From Pseudoscleropodium purum (Eukaryota; Streptophyta; Bryopsida; Hypnales; Brachytheciaceae): a DNA stretch of 64,000 nucleotides. Of the stretch, positions 13,720 to 25,089 are shown one piece after another (position 1 is the first letter of the stretch; each line of letters starts with the position of its first letter). A program made the position numbers and the translations under genes. The notes under the pieces were generated by a model, which worked only from the letters and a program-made list of their open reading frames with translations, did no database searches and was not told the origin of the DNA. The stretch is from the NCBI GenBank assembly GCA_963969395.1, contig OZ017796.1, positions 10,914,501 to 10,978,500 of the forward strand, given 5' to 3'.

Positions 13720-14220
13720 ACTCCCTTTAAGTAGTAAACACTAGTGAAAGTACATGTAGTCTCAAAATGAATTCCATCTCATTGAAAGATATCGGGATGC
13801 CTTTGCGGACTTTCATCAGAGCCTGTTGTATACTGTTAGTAACATATGTTGCATCACTTGCACAGCCCTGATGGCAGTTAGAGGGGAGTCTCTCTGCCCC
13901 CCAAATCCCCAAATCCCCAAATCCAAAATCCAAAAGCAATCTATCATCCACATACAGTATCCTACTACTTCTGTTGCACCGAATAACTTAAGGACCTCCA
14001 TGTAAGAAAATTACTTTCTGTGGATGATGTCCCAAGTCCTGTGGATGTTGTTTTTGTTACTACCCAACTCCAATTTGGATGTAGTTTCTGGACAGTCAGT
14101 CCCTCCTGGTATGACCTCCACTCAGTCCCTCCCTCCTCTGACCCAAGGCACGTAAACCACTGTACCTTGCGGCACGTAGAAAAGGATTAAGTTACCCTAG
14201 GCAGTCCCTTGAATGACAGC

Positions 14221-14262
14221 CTTGTTCCTTGTTCTTTGTTCCTTGTTCCTTGTTCCTTGTTG
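14221..14262 (+). repeat. TTGTTCC heptanucleotide repeat
   Basis: About six units of TTGTTCC, one with a base lost. Confidence 0.85.
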
Positions 14263-14336
14263 CATCCCCTGCACCCCAATGAGCGTGTAATAAGTTTGTA
14301 TGGGTACAAAGCAACCAACCCCCCTCAAAAGGCCTT

Positions 14337-14360
14337 CCTGCCTGCCTGCCTGTTTGCCTG
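14337..14360 (+). repeat. TGCC microsatellite
   Basis: CCTGCCTGCCTGCCTG followed by a TTTGCCTG variant. Confidence 0.8.
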
Positions 14361-14600
14361 TTCTGTATCTGAGGGAACACTGTGAACTGAAAGTCACCTG
14401 CACTGCAACAAAAAGGTAAGTTAACTTAATAAGTTACTGCCTGTAGGCAACCACTCCGGCACTGGCATGGGTGGAGTGCCTGTGCCTCGCCCCATCCATG
14501 TTACTTGCAAACAGCAAAGGAATTTCAGCCCCTGCTGGCCAACTGCAAAGCTCATTACCTCTGCCAACGTTGCAGAGTAATAAGTCACGCTTCCATGGAG

Positions 14601-14630
14601 TTCAGTTCGGTTCGGTTCGGTTCGGTTCAG
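14601..14630 (+). repeat. GGTTC pentanucleotide repeat
   Basis: TTCAG, then GTTCG repeated four to five times, ending TTCAG. Confidence 0.85.
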
Positions 14631-14715
14631 TTGCGAGGCCTTTTTCCACCTTGCAGGAAACTACTGCACTGAAGTTAAGCTGGCCTGCCCAAACCAAGAG
14701 AGAATGATTGTTTCC

Positions 14716-14739
14716 AACTGAACTCAACTGAACTCAACT
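14716..14739 (+). repeat. 10 bp tandem repeat
   Basis: AACTGAACTC twice plus AACT. Confidence 0.75.
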
Positions 14740-14906
14740 TCCTTGGCTTGCAGCAGCAGGCAGTGAGTTTCGGAACAGGCAACCTTTTTCAACTGAGGTG
14801 ACCGTCTATCTAATGGAGTTCGTCATGGTGGGAGACCGGCAAGTCAGCGCCCAAAGGATACTTTGATAGCATTGGTTCCCTCTCTTGGGAACGCTGCCAG
14901 CAGCAG

Positions 14907-14990
14907 CTTTTTTATTTTTATTCTTGTAAACAAATGGACAATTTCAACTGATCGGGGAAACAGTACATTGAACCTAAGGACAAAGTTCCC
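14907..14990 (-). mobile_element. Poly(A)-tailed retroposon fragment, T1
   Basis: T-rich run, then GTAAACAAATGGACAATTTC, AACTGATCGGGGAAACAGTACATTGA, AAGGACAAAG. Same order as T3 and T4; A-rich tail on the minus strand. Confidence 0.5.
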
Positions 14991-15150
14991 AGCAATTATT
15001 TATTATTTATTTATTTATTTTAAATTCTTCCCTGCCAGCAGCAGCTTTCAATCCCACTTGTTGGGATGGTCAAATGAAGAGAGAAATTGCCATGGGAAGG
15101 AAGTTCCGGGATGCACTCCTGGGAAAGGGAACTTCAATTTAGGTTCACTC

Positions 15151-16952
15151 TTAAGGGATCATTGTTCCTTTGGAGGACAAATGGGATTTTGGGGAGTTAG
15201 CTATGGTCTCAATTTTTGTCCTGATTTTTTGAAATTTTCTTTGAAGATAGAAAAATGATTATCTTCATGGGAATATATAAATTTTTTCAGTCAGTGGCTG
15301 GGAACAAAAGTTATGCCCAAATAAGTTAAAAACAAAAGTAGAAGGGGAAACAAAAAAAGTTTGAAATTTATTTTCTTCATATATTGTATTTTTTTCTTTT
15401 CTAAATTTGGAAAGCTTTGATTCATTCCATTTGGATTTGTTATGAGAGAGTTATGGACAATCTTATTCTTTGGGCAATTAGAGTACCTTCTTAAAAAAAA
15501 TAACTTGTAGGATTCATTTCTAAATGGAATTTTTAACAATTTAAAAAAAAAGAAATTCACATGATCTAGTTTTCTTGCTAGAACAATCTCACCATGAGGA
15601 TTAGTGCATTTTAATTCCATTTTAGAGATATTAATCCCCAAAGGACCATGATGCGTTTTTTGGCACCATAACTTTTTGGATAGGTGCATGTGAGCAGGGA
15701 TTTCCATATTTTTGGCCCAAAATTTTAATAGAAGGTGTAAACAAGGAATATCTTTCATGTGCACAAATTTCAAGACATTTGGAAATATGAGTCAAAAGTT
15801 ATAGCCTAATATGTAGTTTGTTTCTCAACTCGGACAATCTGGGTAGATCTGAAAAAATCACTTTTTTCAAAAAGAAAAATTTGAAATTAACTTTCTAGAT
15901 TTATATATACTTAGAAATTTTTGAATCATTCCATTTTGATTAATGAGTCAAAAATTATGAGGTGTTTTAGTTTGTAGGCAATTAAGGATTCTCTACTCCA
16001 AAATAAATTTTGAAGTTCTTTATTGAACTCAATTTTCAATATTTTTGGAAAATAAAATAAAATATTAGGTGAAGATTGTTTATTACAACATTACAACCAT
16101 TGGCATTGGAATTATTAACAATTTAGTGTTTTGATTCATTCTCTACTTCTCTCTACTTACTATTTTTTTCCTATATGTTGTATAGTTCCAAATGATTTGA
16201 AAATTTTCAAGCATGTAGCAAACTTGCATTGAAGAATGAATCCAAAGAGTTGCAAGAATTTTGGACATTTTTTCATACAAATGTGATGTTGTGAAGTGTA
16301 GCTACCTGGTTTGTTGTAGGGCCAAAAAAAGGCTTTTTATCAATTGAAAAGCTAATATTTTGCAATCTACATGGTGGAAATTTCTGAAATTTTTTCCACA
16401 TTTTCTCAAATTATCATACTACAAGATCCTATGGTTGTATGTGTCCAAAATTGTTTTGGGTACTTGTCCTAAAAATGGCAGTTTTGGAGAGTTTTTGGTG
16501 AAAACATAGTCAAGGAACTTCAAGGGTTGATAATTTAAATTTTCCTTCTATCTTAAACCTATTTCTACTTATCATTTTTTTAAAGAATAAAACTTAAGTA
16601 TTTTTGTATATGTTTTTTTCCTAGACTCTCAACTTCAATTCTCCACCATAAATATTTCAAACTCAAAACTTTGTAGTGCAAAAAATGAAAGTTAAGAAAG
16701 TTCAAAGTAAAATAATCTAATCATGTACTTTGCCAAAAAAAAATTGATTTTTTAACTTTAAATGCAAATATCTTGCACTGTGTGTGGTCGAAATTTCTGA
16801 AATTTTTTCCACACATTCTCATACTAGTTAAGTGTAAGATCTTTTGGTTAGATATGAAGAAAAAAAATTAATTTAAAAAAAATATTTGCTATAGAAATGG
16901 CAGTTTTGAGTATTTTTTTGCAAGGAAAAGGCCTTGGTCCTTTAAGGGTTAA
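15151..16952 (+). mobile_element. TTAA element, family A, copy A2, split by B1
   Basis: Left end TTAAGGGATCATTGTTCC (15151), right end GGTCCTTTAAGGGTTAA (16952). Sequence 15151-15634 matches the first half of A5 and 16531-16952 the second half; the element without B1 is about 902 bp, the usual length. Confidence 0.85.
15631..16530 (+). mobile_element. TTAA element, family B, copy B1, nested in A2
   Basis: Left TTAATCCCCAAAGGACCATG, right TTCAAGGGTTGA, so the host TTAA is duplicated as TTAA/TTGA. The uninterrupted host site is TTAA once at 33426 in A5. The interior shares TTTCCATATTTTTGGCCCAAA with B2 and ACAAGATCCTATGGTTGTAT with all A/B copies. 900 bp. Confidence 0.88.
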
Positions 16953-17360
16953 TATCAAGTGTAAGCAATTCAAACTTTGTTTGTAGCTAGACTAAGATAG
17001 AAGGCTCAAAAAGCGCCCACTTAAGGGAAATAAGACCCCTATGTGAAAATGAATGGATCCAAAGATTTTTCACATTTTTTTGAAAGAAAGAGAAATGAAG
17101 AATACATTGGTGAAATTTTTCATTTTCATTTTTTGACTTGAAATGAATAAGATATGATTTTTCAAAGTCTGAGGTGCCTAGGCCCCTATAAATGCTCATA
17201 GATGCAATTGTAATCAATCAAACCATGTTATGGAATGAAGCAAGTGAGTTTATGAACAATCCTAAGCATGCCTTTGAATGGAGTCACTAAATCTAAAAAT
17301 GATCCACCATACATTTCCATTCAATTCAAGCCTAATTGTAAATCCAAATTTATCACAAGC
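16953..17360. other. AT-rich spacer
   Basis: Nothing recognised; a 76-codon minus frame here is not supported. Confidence 0.3.
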
Positions 17361-17960
17361 GCTACCCCCCCCAAGGTTTCTTCACATAGTTGTAAGCTTA
17401 ATTCAAAGTTTTGTAACTTTTGCATTTGATGTTTGAATTCAATAAAACTTGTTGCAAAATTTGCTAGTTTATGTGGTAAAAATTTTAGATCAATCCAAGA
17501 TTTATAGATTTTTTGTAAGTCAATTGAAGTTCACAAGTTCAATTTGAGTCCATTGAACAGTATTTGATGACTGCTACTTTGGGGACTTATATCTCCTTCA
17601 TCTAATATTCAATTTTAAAAAAACTATTGGATTATTTTCCCCTTGAAGTCTAGTTATTGTAGTTGAATTTTCATGTCAACCCACATTGTTTTGAATGTTT
17701 GGGAGCAATTCAAAGTTTAATATCCACACATTTTTGGATTACAACAATCTTTGGCAGCTTTTTTCTTCTTCATACAATGTCCGTTTCCAATAAAAAAAAT
17801 TTAGAAAAATTTGCACATACTAATCTAGTTTTTGTGGTTAAAATTTCACATCAATCTAAGAAAATTTGAGTGACTAAAGAAGCATTTTAATAGATAGAGA
17901 TTCAACTTTATATGTGTTTTCTACAGTTTTCCTTATTATTTTTTGACATTTTAAAGTCTT
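17361..17960 (+). mobile_element. TTAA element, family D, copy D1 (ends lost)
   Basis: Runs parallel to D2 (22230-22800) for about 560 bp: GTAACTTTTGCATTTGATG, CAATAAAACTTGTTG, CCCCTTGAAGTCTAGTTATTGT, TTTGGGAGCAATTC. The left remnant CTACCCCCCCCAAGG may be the worn terminus. The three internal TCTAGTT units start at about 17463, 17648 and 17821. Confidence 0.75.
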
Positions 17961-19273
17961 TTTGCAGACCTCACCAACTTCGGGCCATTATAATGAGTAA
18001 TATCACACATGATGGTGAACCATATCACTTTTATAGACAGCCTAAAATCACACACATAGGATGGCAATTTGTCACTACATAAAATCATTTTCATTTCTAC
18101 ATCCCTTGTGTACTGTTGTAGACACTTCTATAGGGTGGTTCTTAATGCCCAAACTGTTTTCAAGCCTCCTCCTATAGTTTGCAGAATTGGGAGAATGCAC
18201 CTAAGAGGCCGATTCTGCATGGGAACATTGCTCCAATGCTAGGGAACCTTTCTCTTAATGCTATAGGGAACATGCCCTCCAGGGCACATTCTGCCATGAT
18301 CGCCCGTGAGCCCACCTGCAGGGCAGAATGTACCCTGGGGGGTACATTCTCTAAGTTTGTACAAAGAAGTAGAAATAGACCAACCACCATCTGCATTTAC
18401 TTAAAGAATGGACATCGAGGTCCAAAGACAAGGAACTGCAGTCCCTGTTGTGAGCAACATGAATTTGCACTCCACATCAAGGTCCAAAATAGACTGAGAA
18501 AATGGATTCAAATCCCTTTTTGTGAGTTAGTTGGCAGGAATCAAGAGTTTGTTTGTTTCAAATCCGTAAGTTATTGTGGTTATTGTGCGAAGAAATACCA
18601 TTGAGGTTCAAATGCATGTTGAAACAAGCACCGAGATGGGTACACCCAAAATTACACTTTGTGTAAAAATTGTCATCAACACTATGTGTACATCTTCAAA
18701 ATTAATATGCACCTATGTTGAAGAAACAATTTTTAAAAATCTACCCCAAAAAACTTCGACCCTTTGTAACTTCAGCATGTAGTATTGAGATGTCACATTT
18801 TATTATATGTTGAAGCCTCCTTTTATTTGCCAACAAGAAAATATATGAAAAAATTTAGCAATCTAATAATAGGAATTGTGCATTAGTAAATAAAGAGGTG
18901 CTTTGGGGTGTGTCTCTCCTGGTGGAAGCATTGGTTTCTTAGGCAAGGAAAGTCCATACGAAAATTCTACAATTGATCTATTTAGTCATGCGGGTCTTCG
19001 TGTAGGTCGTTTCTAAAGTTTAAATAGACCATATTTTCATTAGAGTGAAGATTGTTACAATAGAGATATCTTATAGTGAAAATCATCAATGTCATTCTTC
19101 ATTTGATCTCTCTTTCAATTTTTATTTTAGAGCACATTTGAATTTTGATTCAACTTTGTTATTTTTTTAAATGACTACAAAGCATGATTATATGCACTCC
19201 GAGCATATCGAGTTATCTTCTCTTTTAAATGAAGTTTTTTTGTCCTATATTTATAGCTCAAGCAAACAATTAT
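17961..19273. other. Intergenic with a small GC-richer patch
   Basis: A mixed-composition patch at 18120-18600 carries a 141-codon frame (18179-18604) that overlaps a minus-strand frame. It contains a partially palindromic layout (GCAGAATTGGGAGAATG / GGGCACATTCTGCC / CAGGGCAGAATG). No family is recognised. Confidence 0.35.
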
Positions 19274-19539
19274 CATTAAAAGAGATTTAGGTGCTTTAGA
19301 GGGTTGTGAGTTCCTTGAGTTTTTCAGATTGTGGGAACTCACCGCACTAGCTACCTGACATGGCACAATGACTGCAACATCATATATATATTTTTTTTAA
19401 TTAAAAAAAATCAATTTTTTCTTCATTTCATTTCTTAAATTAAATTTTTTTTGACATTAGACGTTCTCTAACTGCCATGGGAACAATGATGGGAATGGGC
19501 CTGAAACAACCCTCTTGGCCCCTAAAAAATCTTCTAATG
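19274..19539 (-). mobile_element. MITE family M, copy 3
   Basis: Left end CATTAAAAGAGATTTAGG, right end CCTAAAAAATCTTCTAATG. The internal signature lies on the minus strand (GTTTCAGGCCCATTCCCATC); the other block is CTGACATGGCACAATGACTG. 266 bp with an AT-rich centre. Confidence 0.78.
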
Positions 19540-19742
19540 GATGAGCATTATTTGTGAGTTGCTGAAGTGGGAGGGGGGCACCTACTTGAGAGGTTGTCTG
19601 GGAAGAGAGATGTTTAGTTCACAACAAAATTATGCACAAAACTAATTGCCATTTGCTTGCAAAATTTGGTTCTCTTACTTGCATAGTCTCAAATTATTCT
19701 GGTAGATTCCTCAAGCTACCTACCAAGGAACAAATATGTCTT

Positions 19743-20607
19743 TTAACCCCTAAAAGACTAGCATGCATTTTTTGAGACTACATAGAAATTTTGGGCATGT
19801 ACATTTGAGTAAAGATTTCCATATTTTTGGCCCAAATTTTAATAGAAGGTGGGGATGAAGAATATCTTTCACATGCACTAAATTCCATGACATTTTGAAA
19901 TATCACTCAAAAGTTATGGCTTCAAATATTACTTTTTGTGTAAATGGGTAGTCCAAGTACATCAAAGAAAATTTGGTCAATGAGTCAAAAGTTATGAGGA
20001 TTTTATGTTTGAAGGTAGTTATGGATTTTCTACTCTAAAATAAACCTTGAAGTCCTTTATCTTACTCAATTTTTAATATTTTGGGAAAAAGATTCAAATT
20101 ATAAGGTGTAGATTGTTTATTACAACATTGCAACCATTGAAATTGACAATTTTCAATTCCATAATTAAATTCTTAACAATTTTGTATTTTGAATCATTCT
20201 TTACTACTATCTACTTACTATTTTTCTCTATGTGTTGTACAATTTCAAATGATCTAAAATTTTTCAAACATGGGGCCAACTTGTTTAAGAAAAAGAATTA
20301 AAAGAAGCACCACAATTTAGGACATTTTTTCATAGAAAAGTAAGTTGGTGAAGTACAATTGCCTTGTTTTTTGTAGGCCCCAAAAAATAATTTTTTATTA
20401 GTGAATTTGAATGCTTATATCTTGCAATCCATGTAGTGAAATTTTTTTGAAATTTTTACCACATGTTCTTAAATTAGAAAAGTAAAAGATCTTTTGGTTA
20501 TATGTGTCAAAAAAAGTTTAAAAAAATTTTTGGTCCTTGAATTAAAAATGGCAGTTTTTGAGCATTTTCGGTGGAAACATAGTCATGAAACTTACTTTAG
20601 CAGTTAA
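19743..20607 (+). mobile_element. TTAA element, family B, copy B2 (complete)
   Basis: Exact TTAA at both ends: left TTAACCCCTAAAAGACTAGC, right TTTAGCAGTTAA. Shares with B1 the phrase TTTCCATATTTTTGGCCCAAA and with all A/B copies AAAGATCTTTTGGTTATATG and AATGGCAGTTTTTGAG. 865 bp. Confidence 0.88.
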
Positions 20608-20742
20608 GGGCTTGAAAGGTGAACCCCTTCTTTCCAGTTGTTTGGGTTTGTTGTTACTGCTCTTGCAATGAATTATTTCCCAATGGTGTAATTGTTTCTT
20701 TTAATGAAAAATAAATAAGAAAAACTGATTGTCTTCTGTCAG

Positions 20743-20878
20743 AGCAGATATTGATATTGATGTTCATGTTGTCACTGCTGGGGGCAGTCGCCTTGTTCCG
20801 ACTTATTTCATTTATTTTGGGGCAGCCCAGAAAATGGTGATCTTCACTCAAGTGCTGGATTTGGATGACTCATCTTAA
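20743..20878 (+). pseudogene. Exon-like terminal coding fragment, family not recognised
   Basis: After an acceptor-like TTCTGTCAG an open frame runs 44 codons to TAA: ADIDIDVHVVTAGGSRLVP, then TYFIYFGAAQKMVIFTQVLD, then LDDSS. The composition (glycines, a hydrophobic segment around TYFIYFGAAQKMVIF, an acidic tail) looks like real protein and unlike the AT-rich chance frames around it. I do not recognise the family. It lies just after element B2, and no upstream exon is visible, so it may be a transduplicated exon, a retro-copy fragment or the last exon of a gene with long introns. Confidence 0.25.
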
Positions 20879-21365
20879 ATCATGGGCAAACATTGGTATA
20901 TTCAGTCTAAAGTGTATACAATTTATCCAAAAGAGCAATACCATCCTGTATTTTTTTGTGTAGCAAGATAGCAATTCCATCCATTTAGAATGTAGGAATC
21001 CATAATTGGATTTTCTTGCAAGAAAATTCAGTTGTGTTACTTTTTAGCAAAGAAAAGGCTAAATAAAACCATCACTATTAGATGTTATGCAAAGATAAAA
21101 CTATAAGTACTTCATATAGATCATTTGATACAAGGTGCGTAGAATCAAAATTATAATTAGAAGTGATTTTTTAACTTGGAAGCAAATGAAAATCACAAGT
21201 TCTAAAAAAAAATTGAATCAAAAATCATTTTTTAAAGAATTTTTTTGTAATTTATTTATATTTTCAAAGTTGAAACTTGGAGAAAAATTAGCTCCCAAAA
21301 CAACAATTTGTCTATATAACAACTAAGTACTTGTAGATCAAATTTTAATTTCCTTCAAAGTCTGT
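20879..21365. other. AT-rich spacer
   Basis: Nothing recognised. Confidence 0.3.
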
Positions 21366-21420
21366 ATTTTTTTGTTTTTGTTTTTTTCTTGAAACACATG
21401 GACAATTTCCTTAAAATTCT
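21366..21420 (-). mobile_element. Poly(A)-tailed retroposon fragment, T2
   Basis: T-rich run followed by CTTGAAACACATGGACAATTTCC, then divergence. Confidence 0.4.
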
Positions 21421-21710
21421 GTTTCAAATGAATCTTCTCAAAAATTTTACACCAAGTGTACCATAGACAGGTATCCCCTTTGCATGACTGAAAAATAAAT
21501 ATTGGTGGGTTGGCCAAATCAGAAGTTACACTAAAAGCTACTTGAAAAACAACAACTAGGAATCATAAGTCTACAGTGTTAGCGGATAATACAAATATTA
21601 TTTATTTATTCAGAAGCTGATGTTTATTTCAATTTGCAACACACAATAACACATCATGCGCTGTGTCACGGGCAGGGGGATCAAGTTTTTTGGAGATAAG
21701 GATTGCAGTC

Positions 21711-21805
21711 TTCTTCTTTTTCTTCTTTCTTTTTTTTTCTCTTTTCATTTTGAATCACACGGGCAATTTCCATTGAAAGGGGAACCAGTACAGAGGACCA
21801 GAGCA
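21711..21805 (-). mobile_element. Poly(A)-tailed retroposon fragment, T3
   Basis: Long T/C-rich run, then GAATCACACGGGCAATTTCC, ATTGAAAGGGGAACCAGTAC, AGAGGACCAGAGC. Same order as T1 and T4. Confidence 0.5.
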
Positions 21806-22178
21806 GAAAAAAACCCAAACCTTTTTTGACACTTTTGGAGCAGTCTTATTATTTCACTCCACACCATGTTCAACTGGAAAAAAATCAAGAAAAATATCTG
21901 CCCTGCTTGAGTGCCTCCTTTATCTCAATACTTTATTTATTTTTTCTGTTGAAAAACACAACCACTCTCATCATCAGCAGGACATGATGTTCCCAAATTC
22001 TCTTTATTGTCTCCAATTGTGCCCACAGTTGTTAACGTTGTCTTTGTATCATAACACTTTAATGGAAGGATGACACTGTTGTTCTGACATGGTGGACCAC
22101 TCCATGGGCAAAGAGAAGGTTCAGTCAGTCTACCCGAGACAAAGGTTGATATATAACTTAACGTAAGATAGTTTGTTC
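21806..22178. other. Spacer, nothing recognised
   Basis: No frame or terminal repeat of note. The 93-codon minus frame running into D2 is not supported. Confidence 0.3.
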
Positions 22179-23154
22179 TTAACCCCTCACTGCCCCACCA
22201 GCTGAAATGTGGCTTCACAGAGTTTCAAGTCAAATTTAAAGTGTTTTAACTTTTGCATCTGTCATTCAAATTCAATAAAACTTGTTGGAAAAGTTGTGCT
22301 CTTTCTTCTAGTTCATGTGGTAAAATTTTCAAATCAATACAAGCTGTATTGATTTCTTGAAAGTCAGTTGAAGTTCACAGGTTGAATTTGAGTCCACCAA
22401 ATTGCATTTGATGGCTGAAACTTTGGGGGGTTGTATCTCTTTCATCCAATGTTTGTTTTCAACAAAATTTATTGGGTTATGTTCCCCTTGAAGTCTAGTT
22501 ATTGTGGTACAATTTTCATGTAAATCCAAGTTGACTTGAATGTTTGGGAGCAATTTGAAGTTCAAAATCCTGACATTTTTGGATTACAGTGAACTCTAGT
22601 GGCTTCTTTCTTCTCCACACAATTTCCGTTTCCAATAATAAAAAAATTTAGAAAAGTTGCCCATATTAGTCTAGTTTGTGTGGATAAAATTTCATATCCA
22701 TCCAAGATGTTATGAGGGATTGAGAAGCATTTTAGTAGAAGCAGGTTCAACTTTAGATGTGTTGTTTTCAACTTTTCTTGCCTATTTTTTGACAAATGCA
22801 AGCCATTTTGGAAACACATTGAGTCAATTTATTGATATTTTTTTTCTTCAATGTGCTTGTATGCTAGTTTTGAATCACTTTATAGTGTCAAGTTTTTTCA
22901 TTTGAATAAGTTTAGAAATCAAATTTCACCTCCAAGTGTGTTGCTAGGAGAATTTCAGCATCTTTTTTCAACACTAAAATATTATAATCTTTCAATCAAT
23001 ACAGTCAAATGACTTCAAATTTGATTCACATCATCTACAACATGTTCACTACAAGATTGTATGGTTAAGATCTTTACAATTTAGCAACATTTACATCGCT
23101 TCAAAAGCACTGATGTTTTTGAATCCAAAACGGCCTTGGACGGTGAGGGGTTAA
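22179..23154 (+). mobile_element. TTAA element, family D, copy D2 (complete)
   Basis: Exact TTAA at both ends with a distinct terminus: left TTAACCCCTCACTGCCCC; right, on the minus strand, TTAACCCCTCACCGTCC. The interior consists of about 175 bp degenerate direct repeats each carrying TCTAGTT(T/A)-TGTGG...TCAATCCAAG. The 3' part has the module TCTTTCAATCAATACAGTCAAA ... CTACAAGATTGTATGGTTAAG also seen in A and B. 976 bp. Confidence 0.88.
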
Positions 23155-23541
23155 AGCAACCATTTCAGAGTCAATTCAATTTTTAGGGAAGCTAAACTCC
23201 TTGAAACAATTTTAGTAAACTTTTGTATGAAGAAAAATGGAATCAACATCTAACCCAAGTCATTTCATAAACAGTTGTTGACTTTTCAATGCTAATGTGG
23301 CAATATCCCATTGGTAACTCATAATTGTTGACTTTACAAGTTGCAACTCATAACCTTCTTTCCTTTTAATTTACTTCCTACACCCTTGAATCATGAAGAT
23401 CAAAGGTTGTCATTGAAAAATGTACAACCGATTATGTATGATAACCAATTCACCACTAGTGCAACTCATTGGTTATCTAATACATAGTTTTTGGCCTTTG
23501 GGAATTTGTTAAGAATTTCTGAAGTTTAAACACAATAGTCA
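23155..23541. other. AT-rich spacer
   Basis: Nothing recognised. Confidence 0.3.
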
Positions 23542-24427
23542 TTAACCTTTGAAGGACTAACGCCTTTTTTTTGCCAAAAAACACCCAAAATTGTCATTTC
23601 TATAGCAAAAATTAAAAATTATTTTTTTCACATCTAACATTAGGATCTTACATCCATCTAATATGAAAATGTGTGGAAAAATTTCAGAATTTTGACCACA
23701 TAGATTGCAAGAAATCTATGTTTGAAGTAAAAAATCAAGTTTTTCACAATACATTGAGGGACTAGATTTTTTGACTTTGAATATTATTAACTTAAAGTTT
23801 TTGCACTACAAAGTTTTGAGCTTTAAATCTTTATATTGGAGAATTAAATTGAGGGTCTAAGAAAAAAAAATTCCCCAAAATTTAATTTTTATTCTTAAAA
23901 AAATTCTTGAGTAGAAGTAGGTATGAGATAGAAGGAAAATCTAAATTATTAATATCTCTAAGAAGGAATTAAAATAAACTAATCCCCAAGGGTGAGATTT
24001 ATCTAGAAAGCAAACTCAATCATGGGGAATATTTTTCTCCTAAATTAAAAAATCGCATTTAGAATGAATCCTATAAGTTATTTTTTCAAGAAGATGCTCT
24101 AATTGTCTGAAAAACAAGATTGTTCATTACTTTCTCATAACAAATCCATATAGAATGAATCAAAGCTTTCCATGTAAACAAAAATATAATATATGAGAAT
24201 TTATTTTTAATTAAAGTTAAAGTTTTTGAAAAAAAAATTTGTTGCCCTCCTTCCTTTGTTTTGAGCTTATTTGGGCACAACTTTTGTTCTTGGGCATCAA
24301 TTAAAAAATAATAATATTCCCATGAAGCTTATCAATTTTCCTATCTTCAAAAAAAAAATTCAGCTCGTAGGTACCTGCCCAGAATTTCATTTGTCCCCCC
24401 AAGGGACAATGGTCCTTTAGAGATTAG
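23542..24427 (-). mobile_element. TTAA element, family A, copy A3
   Basis: Left end TTAACCTTTGAAGGAC; right end GGTCCTTTAGAGATTAG, one base off TTAA. Read on the minus strand it follows A5, including the phrase for TTTGGGCAGGTACC...GGGACAAATG and the shared 3' module (ATTAGGATCTTACATCC in plus reading). 886 bp. Confidence 0.85.
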
Positions 24428-24519
24428 AAGTGACTACCTTTTGAAATGTAAATTGTTAGTACATTGAAGAAAACAAAATGTACCTCTATGCCATGATGGC
24501 TTTTAGAGCATGGTCACTT

Positions 24520-24813
24520 TTAACCTCTAAAGCCCTAAACATGCTTTTTTGAGGAACATAGCATTTTGGGGCAACTCGTTATAGATGAAATTTTAATTCT
24601 TTTTCTTTTAAATTTTCACACGTGTGCTCGAGGAGTAGCTTTCAAGAGACAACAATTTTCATAACTTTTGACATCTTCTCAAACCAATCTATTACAAGAT
24701 CCTATAGTTAGATGTGCCTAAAAATAATTTTTTCTAAAATTTGTTACTTGTACTAAAAATGACAATTTTGGAACGTTTAGGGTGAAAACATAGTCAAAAC
24801 CTTGAGGGGTTAA
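24520..24813 (+). mobile_element. TTAA element, family B, internally deleted copy B5
   Basis: Exact TTAA at both ends: left TTAACCTCTAAAGCCC, right CCTTGAGGGGTTAA. The first 150 bp match the start of B4 and the last 140 bp match its 3' end (ACAAGATCCTATAGTTAGAT). The middle, about 650 bp in B4, is missing with a junction near 24673. 294 bp. Confidence 0.88.
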
Positions 24814-25089
24814 AGCAGACTACCTTGGTTGCAAGTATCTAAAAAATTTACAAATTGTTTGTGTGTTTGCTTGCTTGTTTTGTGCATTGGAAGGCTATGG
24901 TGGGACGGGATCCATAGCCATTGTTGAAGAATGCAAAGCTATGGATCCTCGGGCATTTGCAAGTCCTTGTGCTGACTGTTGAAAGCAGAGACATGGACAA
25001 TTCTGACACGAAAAATGGACTTCAGTAGAGAGTGACCAATTGGTATTTGCCACAAGGGCATCCATCCAGCCTTCACATACTGACTGGTA
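24814..25089. other. Spacer
   Basis: Contains an inverted pair GGGATCCATAGC / GCTATGGATCC (24908-24950) but nothing else recognisable. Confidence 0.4.

Larger units (their letters stand above)
13720..15150. other. GC-richer single-copy island
   Basis: Unique-looking sequence with several simple repeats and no frame that I can support. The 131-codon frame at 14863-15258 runs through the T1 tail into element A2 and so cannot be a single gene. Confidence 0.35.

Noticed and set aside
14863..15258. 131-codon plus-strand frame
   Set aside because: It crosses a retroposon tail fragment and the left end of transposon A2.
15291..15773. 160-codon minus-strand frame
   Set aside because: It lies across element A2 and into the nested B1 insertion; low-complexity translation of AT-rich DNA.
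18140..18300. TTTTCAAGCCTCCTCC as a sixth MITE M copy
   Set aside because: Only the inner block is similar; neither inverted terminus is present at the expected distance.
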